Part shown: positions 33,134-40,365 of the stretch, piece after piece | How the letters are laid out: the number at the start of each line of letters is the position of its first letter | How positions within the stretch are numbered: position 1 is the first letter of the stretch | Assembly: GCF_013044135.1 (NCBI RefSeq) | Contig: NZ_JABEPP010000004.1 | Location: forward strand, 395,428 to 459,427 | DNA length: 64,000 bases | DNA from: Enterovirga aerilata | Lineage (GTDB): Bacteria > Pseudomonadota > Alphaproteobacteria > Rhizobiales > Beijerinckiaceae | Reading direction: 5' to 3' | The notes under the pieces: model-generated | Told to the model about the DNA's origin: nothing | The model's input: the letters and a program-made list of their open reading frames with translations, nothing else | Database searches by the model: none | Position numbers and translations under genes: made by a program

Positions 33134-33514
33134 ATGAAGCTCAGGCACACTATCGTTCTCGCCGCCCTGCTTACGGCCGTGACCCCGATTGCGGCGATGG
33201 CGGCATGGTGGGAAAGCGTCCAGCCCCACGCTCGCATTTGGCTGAGGCAGGTGGATCCCAAATCCGACACTAGGAAAAGCGACGCTCAACGCCCGTGGGT
33301 CTCGGCTGAGGTGACCGATGTCGACGTGCTCGATGGCAGCGTCACGTTCCGGCACGGGCCGATCAAGCGCGTAGGCATGCCGGCGATGACGATGACACTT
33401 CCGTTCCGAGACCTCGTCCACCTGGGTATGCTGAAGCCCGGGGACCGTATCGACATACAAGCCGCAGACGTCGGCGGTGCGGTCAAGATCGTCAACCTGA
33501 AAATGCGGCATTGA
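33134..33514 (+). CDS. CusF-like periplasmic copper-binding protein
   Basis: A 126-residue exported protein (signal peptide to AAMAA). After a 30-residue spacer the CusF domain reads VSAEVTDVDVLDGSVTFRHG, then PAMTMTLPFRDL, with the His and two Met ligands and Met at the Trp44 position. Start at ATG 33134 with GGAG just upstream; the frame's TTG 33122 is within that site. It faces the end of the cytochrome c gene. Confidence 0.88.
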   Translation: MKLRHTIVLAALLTAVTPIAAMAAWWESVQPHARIWLRQVDPKSDTRKSDAQRPWVSAEVTDVDVLDGSVTFRHGPIKRVGMPAMTMTLPFRDLVHLGMLKPGDRIDIQAADVGGAVKIVNLKMRH

Positions 33515-33528
33515 CGCGCCACCGGTTC

Positions 33529-34302
33529 TCAATGGTGCTTGTACCAGCCGACGCCTCGGATCGAGTTCCAGGCGTCGGTCGTATGGCACAGGTAACATTG
33601 CTCAACACGGGCGTGCTCCTTTCCCGCCACGCGTTTCGAGACCATTTCGAAATGCATCATGTAGTGGCTGGGCGGCGCCTGATGGCACTGTGCGCATTCA
33701 GTTGAGGCGGGCGAGGGATGCCTGAAGCTGGCCACCTTCCAAGTCTTGAGCTCGTGGCATAACGCGCATTCCCGGCCGAGCAGGCCTCGATGAGGATCCC
33801 TGTTGGAGTGACATGACGCGCAGTCCAAGCTTGTTGCTTGCTCTTGCTCGGCGTGGGGCGGCCGCAACAATCGGGCGAACGCCAACGCCGCTTCGCGGAC
33901 GCTCTCGTTCTGTTTCGTCAGAGAGGCCTGCGCGTGCCCCGCTGCAACGAGCACGCCGTGGTCCATAGTCACGGATCGCTCCCCTCCCTCATGCTCGACG
34001 TGGCATCCAGCGCATTCGCCGACTTTGGCGTGGAAGACCGTGGATTGCTTCGAGAGCACGGCTTCTGCGCCCGCGTGGCATGCGATGCATTTCTCGGCAG
34101 TCACCCCCAGGTGGGGCGTATGGCAGGCCTCGCAATTCTGCCCGAGGAACGCGTGCTTTCTCGACAGCGGCCCCGGCATGACGAGGCCCTGCCAACCGGG
34201 CACGGACATGCTCCCGGAGCGATGGATGAGGTAGGGCACGAGGAGCCCGACAGCGAGAACGGCGACGGCCGCCATCCCGTAGAGGACATCCCGTCGGATC
34301 AA
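33529..34302 (-). CDS. Membrane-anchored seven-haem cytochrome c
   Basis: A 257-residue protein. An N-terminal anchor (GMAAVAVLAVGLLVPYLI) is followed by seven CxxCH haem sites: CEACH, CIACH, CAGCH, CASCH, CALCH, CAQCH and CYLCH. Additional His residues between sites could be distal ligands. Start TTG 34302, overlapping the upstream TGA by four bases and preceded by AGGTGG; GTG 34311 is possible. It is the last gene of an operon with a b-type cytochrome and a flavin/iron-sulfur reductase, so it is probably the periplasmic electron exit. Confidence 0.9.
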   Translation of the reverse strand: MIRRDVLYGMAAVAVLAVGLLVPYLIHRSGSMSVPGWQGLVMPGPLSRKHAFLGQNCEACHTPHLGVTAEKCIACHAGAEAVLSKQSTVFHAKVGECAGCHVEHEGGERSVTMDHGVLVAAGHAQASLTKQNESVREAALAFARLLRPPHAEQEQATSLDCASCHSNRDPHRGLLGRECALCHELKTWKVASFRHPSPASTECAQCHQAPPSHYMMHFEMVSKRVAGKEHARVEQCYLCHTTDAWNSIRGVGWYKHH

Positions 34303-35018
34303 CGAAGCCACCTGAAGCCGTAGTAATATCCTGACCACACATGCAGGGCGAGGAGGCCGTAGAGCAGGATGGCCGTCACCGTGTGGATCGGCAGCCAGCG
34401 CTCGAAAAGGTCGCGGGTCACCTCCTCCGCCCGGATCGCGTGCTCGACATCTGCTATGCCCCGCGCGAGCTCCTCGACGCGGCGAGCCGTCAGGCCTTCT
34501 GCGGCCTCGCGCTCGAACATGTGTTGCCACCACGGGCGGGAACCGGCCAAGTCGATGGGCAGAGCGGCAGCTGCTTCCTCGAACTCCGCCGTCAGCGCTG
34601 CAAGCCGTGATCGCTCGCCTTTCACGGCTGTCGAAATTCGCAACAGGAGGTGCCGGCCGACGTAACCGGTCAGGACCACCAGCAGCATCATCCCGGTAAG
34701 GGACAAGCCAAGAGGGCTCCGGAACTTATGGGCCGCATGCACGAGGCCCAGGATGGGCCCGAGCAGTCCGGCGTAGACGTGGATGGCTAGAAGGGTGCGC
34801 ATCGACACGAACCGGGTCACCCGGTTCCGGAGCCAAGCCACTCGCTTCACGACGAGATAGAGGAGAGGGACAAGCATCAGGACGGCGGCGGCCATCCCGA
34901 GCACGCTTCCGAGGAGGCTTCCGGGGAAACGCGATGAAACGTGAACCACAGACCCGAGTGGGAAGAGTAGGAGCAGACCCACAAGGCCCCCGACGACGAA
35001 AGCTCCGCGTTCCTGCAT
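34299..35018 (-). CDS. b-type cytochrome, membrane (cytochrome b561/ferric reductase-like)
   Basis: A 239-residue protein with about five hydrophobic helices. Pairs of His on helices (AIHVYAGLLG, LVHAAHKF, PIHTVTAILL and ALHVWSGYYYG) suit two bis-His haems across the membrane. A 60-residue soluble segment (VKGERSRLAALTAEFEEAAA onward) is inserted between helices 4 and 5. The start is two bases after the upstream reductase stop. Proposed role: carries electrons from the cytosolic reductase to the periplasmic cytochrome c. Confidence 0.8.
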   Translation of the reverse strand: MQERGAFVVGGLVGLLLLFPLGSVVHVSSRFPGSLLGSVLGMAAAVLMLVPLLYLVVKRVAWLRNRVTRFVSMRTLLAIHVYAGLLGPILGLVHAAHKFRSPLGLSLTGMMLLVVLTGYVGRHLLLRISTAVKGERSRLAALTAEFEEAAAALPIDLAGSRPWWQHMFEREAAEGLTARRVEELARGIADVEHAIRAEEVTRDLFERWLPIHTVTAILLYGLLALHVWSGYYYGFRWLR

Positions 35019-35020
35019 GC

Positions 35021-36922
35021 TTACGCGTCAACTATGAGATTGCCGGCCGCCGCCTTCGCTTGGCACGCGAGAATGTAGCCGGCCGCTTTGTCTTCCGGAG
35101 AAAGACCGTCTTCCACCTCCATCGAAACGGAGCCTTGCCTGAGCGGTACCTTGCACGTGCCGCAAACGCCGACCCGACACGACCACGGGATATCCACCCC
35201 GGCGCGCTCAGCGGCATCCAGCACCGTCTCATCTGCAGCAAGTGACGTCGCCTTCCCAGAGCGGGCAAAGGTGATCGCGCCGGGTGCGACCACCGCCTCC
35301 GCAGCGGGAGCTCTGGCCGGAGCCGCCGCGCCGAGCCGCGCACTTTCGACCGGAGTTGGCGGTGCGGGCGGAAGTGTGCCCACAGGCAATGATGCGGGCC
35401 CGAACGCCTCCGTGTGCACCTGCCGATCCGGAACGCCCAGCGCACGCAGGGCGTCTTTCATCGCGCTCATCATGGCGGGCGGGCCGCAAACGTGAATCCG
35501 GCGGCTCGCGATGTCGGGCACTGTCGCTGCGATGAGTTCCTTCGTGAGCTGGCCCTCAGGACCCATCCAGGCCGTGCCCTCGCTCCTTGTCATTGTGGCA
35601 AGAACGTGCAGGTTCGGGTGCCGTCGCTGAAGGTAGGCGAGCTCATCCCTGAAGGGGAACTCGTCTGTGCTGCGAGCGCTGTAGAGGAAGTGGATCTCGC
35701 CGGGCCAGGACCTGTCGGTGAGATACCTGAGCACCGACATGAGGGGAGTGATACCGACGCCTCCGCCGAGGAGTACGAGACCGCTGTCTTCCAGGCCGGT
35801 GAACGTGAATGCGCCGTACGGGGCGGATACGTTGAGCAAGTCTCCGACTTTGACGGCGTCATGGAGGAACTGTGAGACCTTGCCTTGCGCTTCACGCTTG
35901 ACCGTCAACTCGGCGCAGGCGCGACGGGTCGGTGAGGAGGCAATTGTATAAGCTCGCCTGAGCGGTTTCTCCCCTACGCCCTGCACCTCCACGTTCATGA
36001 ACTGCCCCGGCAGATAGTCGAACGGCAGCCATGCACCGGACGGCTCGACGAGCCTGAAAGTCTTGATCGAGGGAGTTTCACGAACGACTTGTGCAACCTT
36101 GAGCGCTCCCGTCCAGGCGCGCCGCGGAGCGGCCTCCCGGGGCGGAACGACCGTGTCCCGAGGGAGCTGGGGAGGGGCAGGGAGCGAGACAGGCAAAGGC
36201 CCCGCCGATGTCGCCGTTCGCGCGATACTCGCAGGCGGGCTCGCTTGACCGGCGCGGGAGAACAGCGCCTGTACGCGCCGGGTCCGAAGGTACTGAATGG
36301 CCAACAGGGTCGCGGCGGCGAGTGCCAGCCCGACCATAAGCGTCAGGTGCGAGGCCGAGGGGCCAAAGAAGGTGGAACCGGCCGACGTCGCCTGGGCGAG
36401 CGGGAGACCCGTCTCCGACTTGTACCAATCAAGCGCGACCGTCCGCGGCGCAGCTCCCGCCGCGAGCGCGCGATGCGCCGTAGCCCCGCTCTCGAACAGC
36501 GACAGACCTTGGCGAATGGTAGAGGCCGCCCCGTTCATGCCGAGAAGATCGCGCTCAGAGTAGGAACGCGTCGCCTCGTCTGCCCCGCGGACAAGGAGCG
36601 GCAAGCCGCTAGTCATGCGGGCGTGGGCTTCGCGCTCTAACGTCTTGCGCTGCTCGCCCGCGACATCGGGCATCGCCATCAGGTTCGGGTAGAACTGGCG
36701 GCGCGGACCCTCGTGCATGCCCATGGCCCCATCCATGTCGCCCGACACTCTAGGTGTCGGCGGAGCGGATGAAGGCTCCTCCGGCTGGGACGCTGACGCG
36801 GCGGGAGGATGGTGGGCGCTGTGCTCGCCGTCAGGCGCCTGGGCAGACCCGGGGCCCGCGACCGCGAGAAACACGGCTAGCGCCCCTCCGAGGCCAGTGC
36901 CCGCGCGCGGTCGGTCTGCCAT
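35021..36922 (-). CDS. Flavin/2Fe-2S NAD(P)H reductase with periplasmic N-terminal domain
   Basis: A 633-residue protein. A signal-like N-terminus and His/Pro-rich segment (EHSAHHPPAASA), then a Met-containing domain (about 60-190), one membrane helix (LTLMVGLALAAATLLAIQYL, about 192-212) and a cytosolic part: FAD fold (RRAYTIASSP), NAD fold (GGGVGITPLMSVLRYL, CGPPAMM), and a C-terminal [2Fe-2S] ferredoxin (SCRVGVCGTCKVPLRQG ... ILACQ). Its electrons probably go to the adjacent b-type and c-type cytochromes. The arrangement with an extra periplasmic domain is unusual for ferredoxin reductases. Confidence 0.85.
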   Translation of the reverse strand: MADRPRAGTGLGGALAVFLAVAGPGSAQAPDGEHSAHHPPAASASQPEEPSSAPPTPRVSGDMDGAMGMHEGPRRQFYPNLMAMPDVAGEQRKTLEREAHARMTSGLPLLVRGADEATRSYSERDLLGMNGAASTIRQGLSLFESGATAHRALAAGAAPRTVALDWYKSETGLPLAQATSAGSTFFGPSASHLTLMVGLALAAATLLAIQYLRTRRVQALFSRAGQASPPASIARTATSAGPLPVSLPAPPQLPRDTVVPPREAAPRRAWTGALKVAQVVRETPSIKTFRLVEPSGAWLPFDYLPGQFMNVEVQGVGEKPLRRAYTIASSPTRRACAELTVKREAQGKVSQFLHDAVKVGDLLNVSAPYGAFTFTGLEDSGLVLLGGGVGITPLMSVLRYLTDRSWPGEIHFLYSARSTDEFPFRDELAYLQRRHPNLHVLATMTRSEGTAWMGPEGQLTKELIAATVPDIASRRIHVCGPPAMMSAMKDALRALGVPDRQVHTEAFGPASLPVGTLPPAPPTPVESARLGAAAPARAPAAEAVVAPGAITFARSGKATSLAADETVLDAAERAGVDIPWSCRVGVCGTCKVPLRQGSVSMEVEDGLSPEDKAAGYILACQAKAAAGNLIVDA

Positions 36923-36949
36923 GATGGTCAGTCGCCTGCGAGCGCGACC

Positions 36950-37696
36950 TCAGAAGGTGGCCAGAAACGGTACGACCAGCTCGTCCGCAACGTGCTTCTG
37001 GTGCTGGTCCAGCCCTGCATAAAGCTGCGAGAAGGAAGTGCGGGCCGTGCGGATCGCCTCCAGGCGGGCTGCGAGGTGACGCTCGTACTGCTCGATCCTG
37101 GTGGCGGGATTCGATTCAGCCGTCGGTGAGGCAAGCTGCTCACGCGCTTCGAGGAGGTGCTTACGGCTGGATCGGAGTGCCTCGGCGAACTGGTTCCAGC
37201 TCGCAGCCTGCGCGTCGGTGATCTTCAACTCGGCCCGAAGGAACGCGATCCGACCGTCGATGCGGTCGGTCATGTCCATGCCGTTCGGTGTCATGCCAGG
37301 CATCGGCTGGCTGCCCGACATTCCCATCTTGTCGTCTTCCATGCGCATTGATCCGCCGGACCCGGTCCCGCTGGAGCCTTGCCCCATGCCACCCATGCGC
37401 ATCTTGTCGTCGTTCATCCCCATTCCGCCCATGGACGACGACCCCTGCTTCATCCGGCCCATGCAGCATCCCATGCCGCCCCCGGACATGCCTTGGGAGG
37501 GCTGCCCCGAAGTTTGGCCCATGCTTCCCTGGCCGCTGCCCGGGTTCCCCATGCTCCCGGACGAGTTCATCTGCATGTCCATCGCGAGCTGGACTTCGCC
37601 GCCATCCGCGCGTGGCTGGGCTACCGCGATTGGCGCCACCAACAACATGGCCACCATCGAAGCGGCGAGTGGCCGGGGATATTTGCTGAGCGACAT
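36950..37696 (-). CDS. Spy/CpxP-type Met-rich periplasmic protein
   Basis: A 248-residue exported protein (signal to VAQP). Residues about 40-145 are extremely rich in Met, Gly and Ser, such as GGGMGCCMGRMKQG and MSGSQPMPGM, and should bind Cu(I). The C-terminal third has the LTxxQ-like motif KITDAQAASWNQFAEAL and a long helix, as in Spy/CpxP chaperones. It is the first gene of the operon leading to the reductase (27-bp gap). An FNR box lies 68 bp upstream. Confidence 0.85.
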   Translation of the reverse strand: MSLSKYPRPLAASMVAMLLVAPIAVAQPRADGGEVQLAMDMQMNSSGSMGNPGSGQGSMGQTSGQPSQGMSGGGMGCCMGRMKQGSSSMGGMGMNDDKMRMGGMGQGSSGTGSGGSMRMEDDKMGMSGSQPMPGMTPNGMDMTDRIDGRIAFLRAELKITDAQAASWNQFAEALRSSRKHLLEAREQLASPTAESNPATRIEQYERHLAARLEAIRTARTSFSQLYAGLDQHQKHVADELVVPFLATF

Positions 37697-37763
37697 GACA
37701 GGTCCTTTCCCTGCTTAACGCGAACTGTCCGAGAGACGTTGTCAGCGCTCAAGCCTCGCGTCC

Positions 37764-37777
37764 TTGATCGAGATCAA
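37764..37777. promoter_or_regulatory. FNR box (perfect palindrome)
   Basis: TTGAT-CGAG-ATCAA, matching the FNR/ANR consensus exactly. It lies 68 bp upstream of the Spy-reductase-cytochrome operon on the minus strand. Confidence 0.75.
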
Positions 37778-37883
37778 CCGGGCCCGAGAACGGAATTGGT
37801 CCGCTTCCGGCGAAACGGCGCGATCCCCCGAGCCGGCCCGAGGTCGGCGTCGCGTCGCCCACACATTCGATCCCAGACGGCCC

Positions 37884-38243
37884 TTAGGACCGGCGACGCA
37901 CTTCCGTGACGGTAACGGCACCTCTCACGCGCTGGGCAACGAAGCTGACCCAATCGCCTTTCCTGAGTCCCGAAAGGCGGACACCGGCTGCTACGTGGAA
38001 GGTCATCCGCATGCCTGGCATCCAGATACGACCATCGGGACTGCCGATTTCGGGGTGGACCAGTGTAATCGAGGGTACGTCTACGTCGACCGCCTCGACA
38101 CGCCCCTGGGAATGTACATGGGCAGACATGTCGCCCCGGCTGCGCTGCAATTCCTGCAGGCGATCCACGAATTCGTCGGGCGACATAGCTGGCGAGGTGA
38201 TTTGCGTGGTCAAGACAATGGCGGCAGGAAAGACGGCGAACAT
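37884..38243 (-). CDS. CusF-like protein with extended copper loop
   Basis: A 119-residue protein from ATG 38243 with a short hydrophobic start (MFAVFPAAIVLTTQI). The CusF domain begins GRVEAVDVDVPSITLVH and reaches the ligand loop IWMPGMRMTF. The spacing from His to the Met pair is four residues longer than in the other CusF domains, and Trp precedes the Met that replaces E. coli Trp44. The ending (VSFVAQRVRGAVTVTEV) is typical. Confidence 0.8.
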   Translation of the reverse strand: MFAVFPAAIVLTTQITSPAMSPDEFVDRLQELQRSRGDMSAHVHSQGRVEAVDVDVPSITLVHPEIGSPDGRIWMPGMRMTFHVAAGVRLSGLRKGDWVSFVAQRVRGAVTVTEVRRRS

Positions 38244-38333
38244 CTTCGGCGATCTCCAGGACGCCCACGACCTGCTGTCCTCAGCGTGGCGGCTTGCGGG
38301 CGCTCTCGATGCTGAGATCCTGCGCACGAGACG

Positions 38334-38765
38334 TCATTGATCTGGATCAGGTCCGCGAGTTCTTGAGAGAACCACCTCCCGTTCAAGCTCCTGCCGGCGC
38401 CAGGGCCAGTGTCCTTCGATCTCAACTTCAAGAGAGAAGCTCAGGAAGGTTCGGATCACGACGATCAGCGCGAGTACGCCAAGGCTTTGGAACGTCGGGG
38501 TGACTGCAACAGTGCCGATAATGTCCGCGGCGACGAGGAACTCCAGGCCGAGCAAGATGCCTCGACCAAGGTTCGCCCGGAACGACTGGAAAGCTTGGTG
38601 CCAATCGGCCTGGATCCCTTTGCGGACGAACAGGGCAGCGGAGACGGCGGCGGCAACGACGATGATCCCTACGCCGACGGCCTCGATGCCGGTGGCGACC
38701 CAGTGCATTGCGTGAACGAGGCTGGCCTTCACCTCGGGACCGCCGATCAGGTCTGGGCCGCCCAT
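38334..38765 (-). CDS. DUF1622 membrane protein
   Basis: A 143-residue protein with three membrane segments (AVGVGIIVVAAAVSAALFV, RGILLGLEFLVAADIIGTVA, LALIVVIRTFLSFSLEVEIE), the last matching the DUF1622 signature. The ATG at 38765 is chosen over the upstream TTG. A FixK-type box lies 19 bp upstream (38784-38797). DUF1622 proteins have no firm function. Confidence 0.85.
   Translation of the reverse strand: MGGPDLIGGPEVKASLVHAMHWVATGIEAVGVGIIVVAAAVSAALFVRKGIQADWHQAFQSFRANLGRGILLGLEFLVAADIIGTVAVTPTFQSLGVLALIVVIRTFLSFSLEVEIEGHWPWRRQELEREVVLSRTRGPDPDQ
38337..38350. promoter_or_regulatory. FNR-like box before the CusF gene
   Basis: TTGAT-CTGG-ATCAG, one base from the consensus; at the end of the DUF1622 gene and 94 bp upstream of the CusF gene (minus strand). 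Confidence 0.55.
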
Positions 38766-38783
38766 CACTCGCTCTCGCTCCAA

Positions 38784-38797
38784 TTGATCCTGGTCAA
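38784..38797. promoter_or_regulatory. FixK/FNR box
   Basis: TTGAT-CCTG-GTCAA, an exact FixK-type half-site pair (TTGAT-N4-GTCAA). It is upstream of the DUF1622 gene and within the region divergent from the Crp/Fnr gene at 38956. Confidence 0.7.
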
Positions 38798-38955
38798 TGA
38801 ACTTGCCCGAAAATCGTGTGAGGTGCGCAGTATCAGGCGTCTCACGCGGTCATGGCGCCTGAGTGTGCGATCCGGTTGCCGGGCGAATGATGTTGCACCA
38901 ACTGTTCGTTCAGGACCGGGACGCCGCCGGCAAGCGGAACTGAGACGAGCGAGCC

Positions 38956-39660
38956 ATGTCAGAGGGAGCTGGTCTGCAACCCGACACGTGCGGTTGCGGC
39001 CCGTGGACGACATTGTCGGGCGGGTCTCCGTGCAGGATCGAGGACGACCATCAGGCGAACGCCTTCCTCGCCAACGAGGCCGGGCAAAGAACTGCGTCGG
39101 CAAACGAGATGATTTCGGGGCACCGTGAAGGCGAGCGACGTTGCTTCCGGGTTCTCGATGGGGTTGTGCGATTGGTCCGGATTTTCCCCGACGGGCAGCG
39201 GCAGGTGGCCAGGTTCGCATTCCCGGGCGACTTCGTCGGCCTGACTGCCTCGGAGCGCGAGCTGACGTGCGAGGCGGTGACGGACACTACCGTCCTTGAA
39301 TACGACGCTGAGAGGCTTGAACGCATCAGCGATTGCAACCCGCACCTCGCTCGCCAGCTCGCACGCGCCCTTCGGGACGGCGTCGATCAAAACGTGGAGC
39401 ACGTGCGGTTGCTCGGCCGCCGCAGCGCTCGCCAGAGGCTCGCGCTTTTCCTCAAATCTCTGCACGGTGAACTTGGGCTAGGGGACTTGGTGCCGCTGCC
39501 CATGGCCCGGGCCGACATAGCGGATCATGTTGGGCTCACGGCCGAGACGGTCAGCCGGGCCTTCGCCGAACTGAAACGGCGTCGGGTGCTCATGGAGATT
39601 GACCGGAACCTGGTCAGGCTCGACTTGAGCGCCTTGACCTCGCTTGCGGACGAGACCTGA
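38956..39660 (+). CDS. Crp/Fnr-family transcription regulator
   Basis: A 234-residue regulator. The cyclic-nucleotide-binding-like beta barrel (about 50-130) has FPDGQRQVARFAFPGDFVGL. The HTH reads ADIADHVGLTAETVSRAFAELK, the FNR/FixK type. N-terminal cysteines at 12, 14 and 26 (TCGCGPW, SPC) and Cys104 (ELTCEAV) might ligate a [4Fe-4S] cluster, though the spacing differs from E. coli FNR. It is the natural candidate to act at the FNR/FixK boxes here. Confidence 0.88.
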   Translation: MSEGAGLQPDTCGCGPWTTLSGGSPCRIEDDHQANAFLANEAGQRTASANEMISGHREGERRCFRVLDGVVRLVRIFPDGQRQVARFAFPGDFVGLTASERELTCEAVTDTTVLEYDAERLERISDCNPHLARQLARALRDGVDQNVEHVRLLGRRSARQRLALFLKSLHGELGLGDLVPLPMARADIADHVGLTAETVSRAFAELKRRRVLMEIDRNLVRLDLSALTSLADET

Positions 39661-39840
39661 GATGCGGGGGCAATCAGGGTGAGACCTGGAGAAGACCTAG
39701 GCGGAGCAACTCGAACCGAAATTATGTTCACGCCGACGACTGCGCTCCCCTATCCAAGAAGGCCCGCCTCGATCACGTCGTGAGATCAACCCAGTCAGCC
39801 CTCTTTTCTAGGGCCGACCAGGTGATCGGTGCAGTGCCGC

Positions 39841-40329
39841 TTACTTCTTCGCGTTCTTCTCGACCCATTTAGTGAACTGTGCGACCTCCTCCTGCTGTTC
39901 CTTGATCGTCTTCTCAGCCATTCTCTTAAGCTCGGAGTTGTCTCCGGCCTTGAGCTCGACCTTAGCCATCTCGATGGCGCCGGTGTGATGGGCGATCATG
40001 GAACAGGCGAACGCGACGTCCGGGTCTTTCGCCATCATGCCCTGCATCATTGCCGGGTTCATTCGCATCATGGCCTGCATGTAGCCATGCTGCGCCTCGT
40101 CCATGTTCCCCATCCCTTGCATGTTCTGCATCATCCCCCCGGATGAACCAGACATTCCGGACATGCCCGCCATTTGGCCTTGAGCGGCGCTACGGCAGGC
40201 CTCCGGCAATTCGAGTGGAGGTGGCATCTGCGCACTCTGCCCACCTCCGGTCGAGGCAGTTTGTGCATGCGCCACGCCGAACATGGAGGTGGCGAGCGCC
40301 GCAGTGATAACGACGGATCTGATGTTCAT
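39841..40329 (-). CDS. DUF305 periplasmic Met-rich protein (CopM-like)
   Basis: A 162-residue exported protein (signal to GVAHAQ). The Met-rich segment (QMAGMSGMSGSSGGMMQNMQ) precedes the DUF305 core with SMIAHHTGAIEMAKVEL, the metal-binding His pair. DUF305 proteins bind copper in some bacteria. It lies 36 bp downstream of the RTX gene. Confidence 0.9.
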   Translation of the reverse strand: MNIRSVVITAALATSMFGVAHAQTASTGGGQSAQMPPPLELPEACRSAAQGQMAGMSGMSGSSGGMMQNMQGMGNMDEAQHGYMQAMMRMNPAMMQGMMAKDPDVAFACSMIAHHTGAIEMAKVELKAGDNSELKRMAEKTIKEQQEEVAQFTKWVEKNAKK

Positions 40330-40365
40330 GATTGCTCCTTTCGATCCAACTTGTCCGAGGTCGGC

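Noticed and set aside
37300-37580. Repetitive Met/Gly codons as a possible tandem repeat array
   Set aside because: They encode the Met-rich region of the Spy-like protein; units are irregular.
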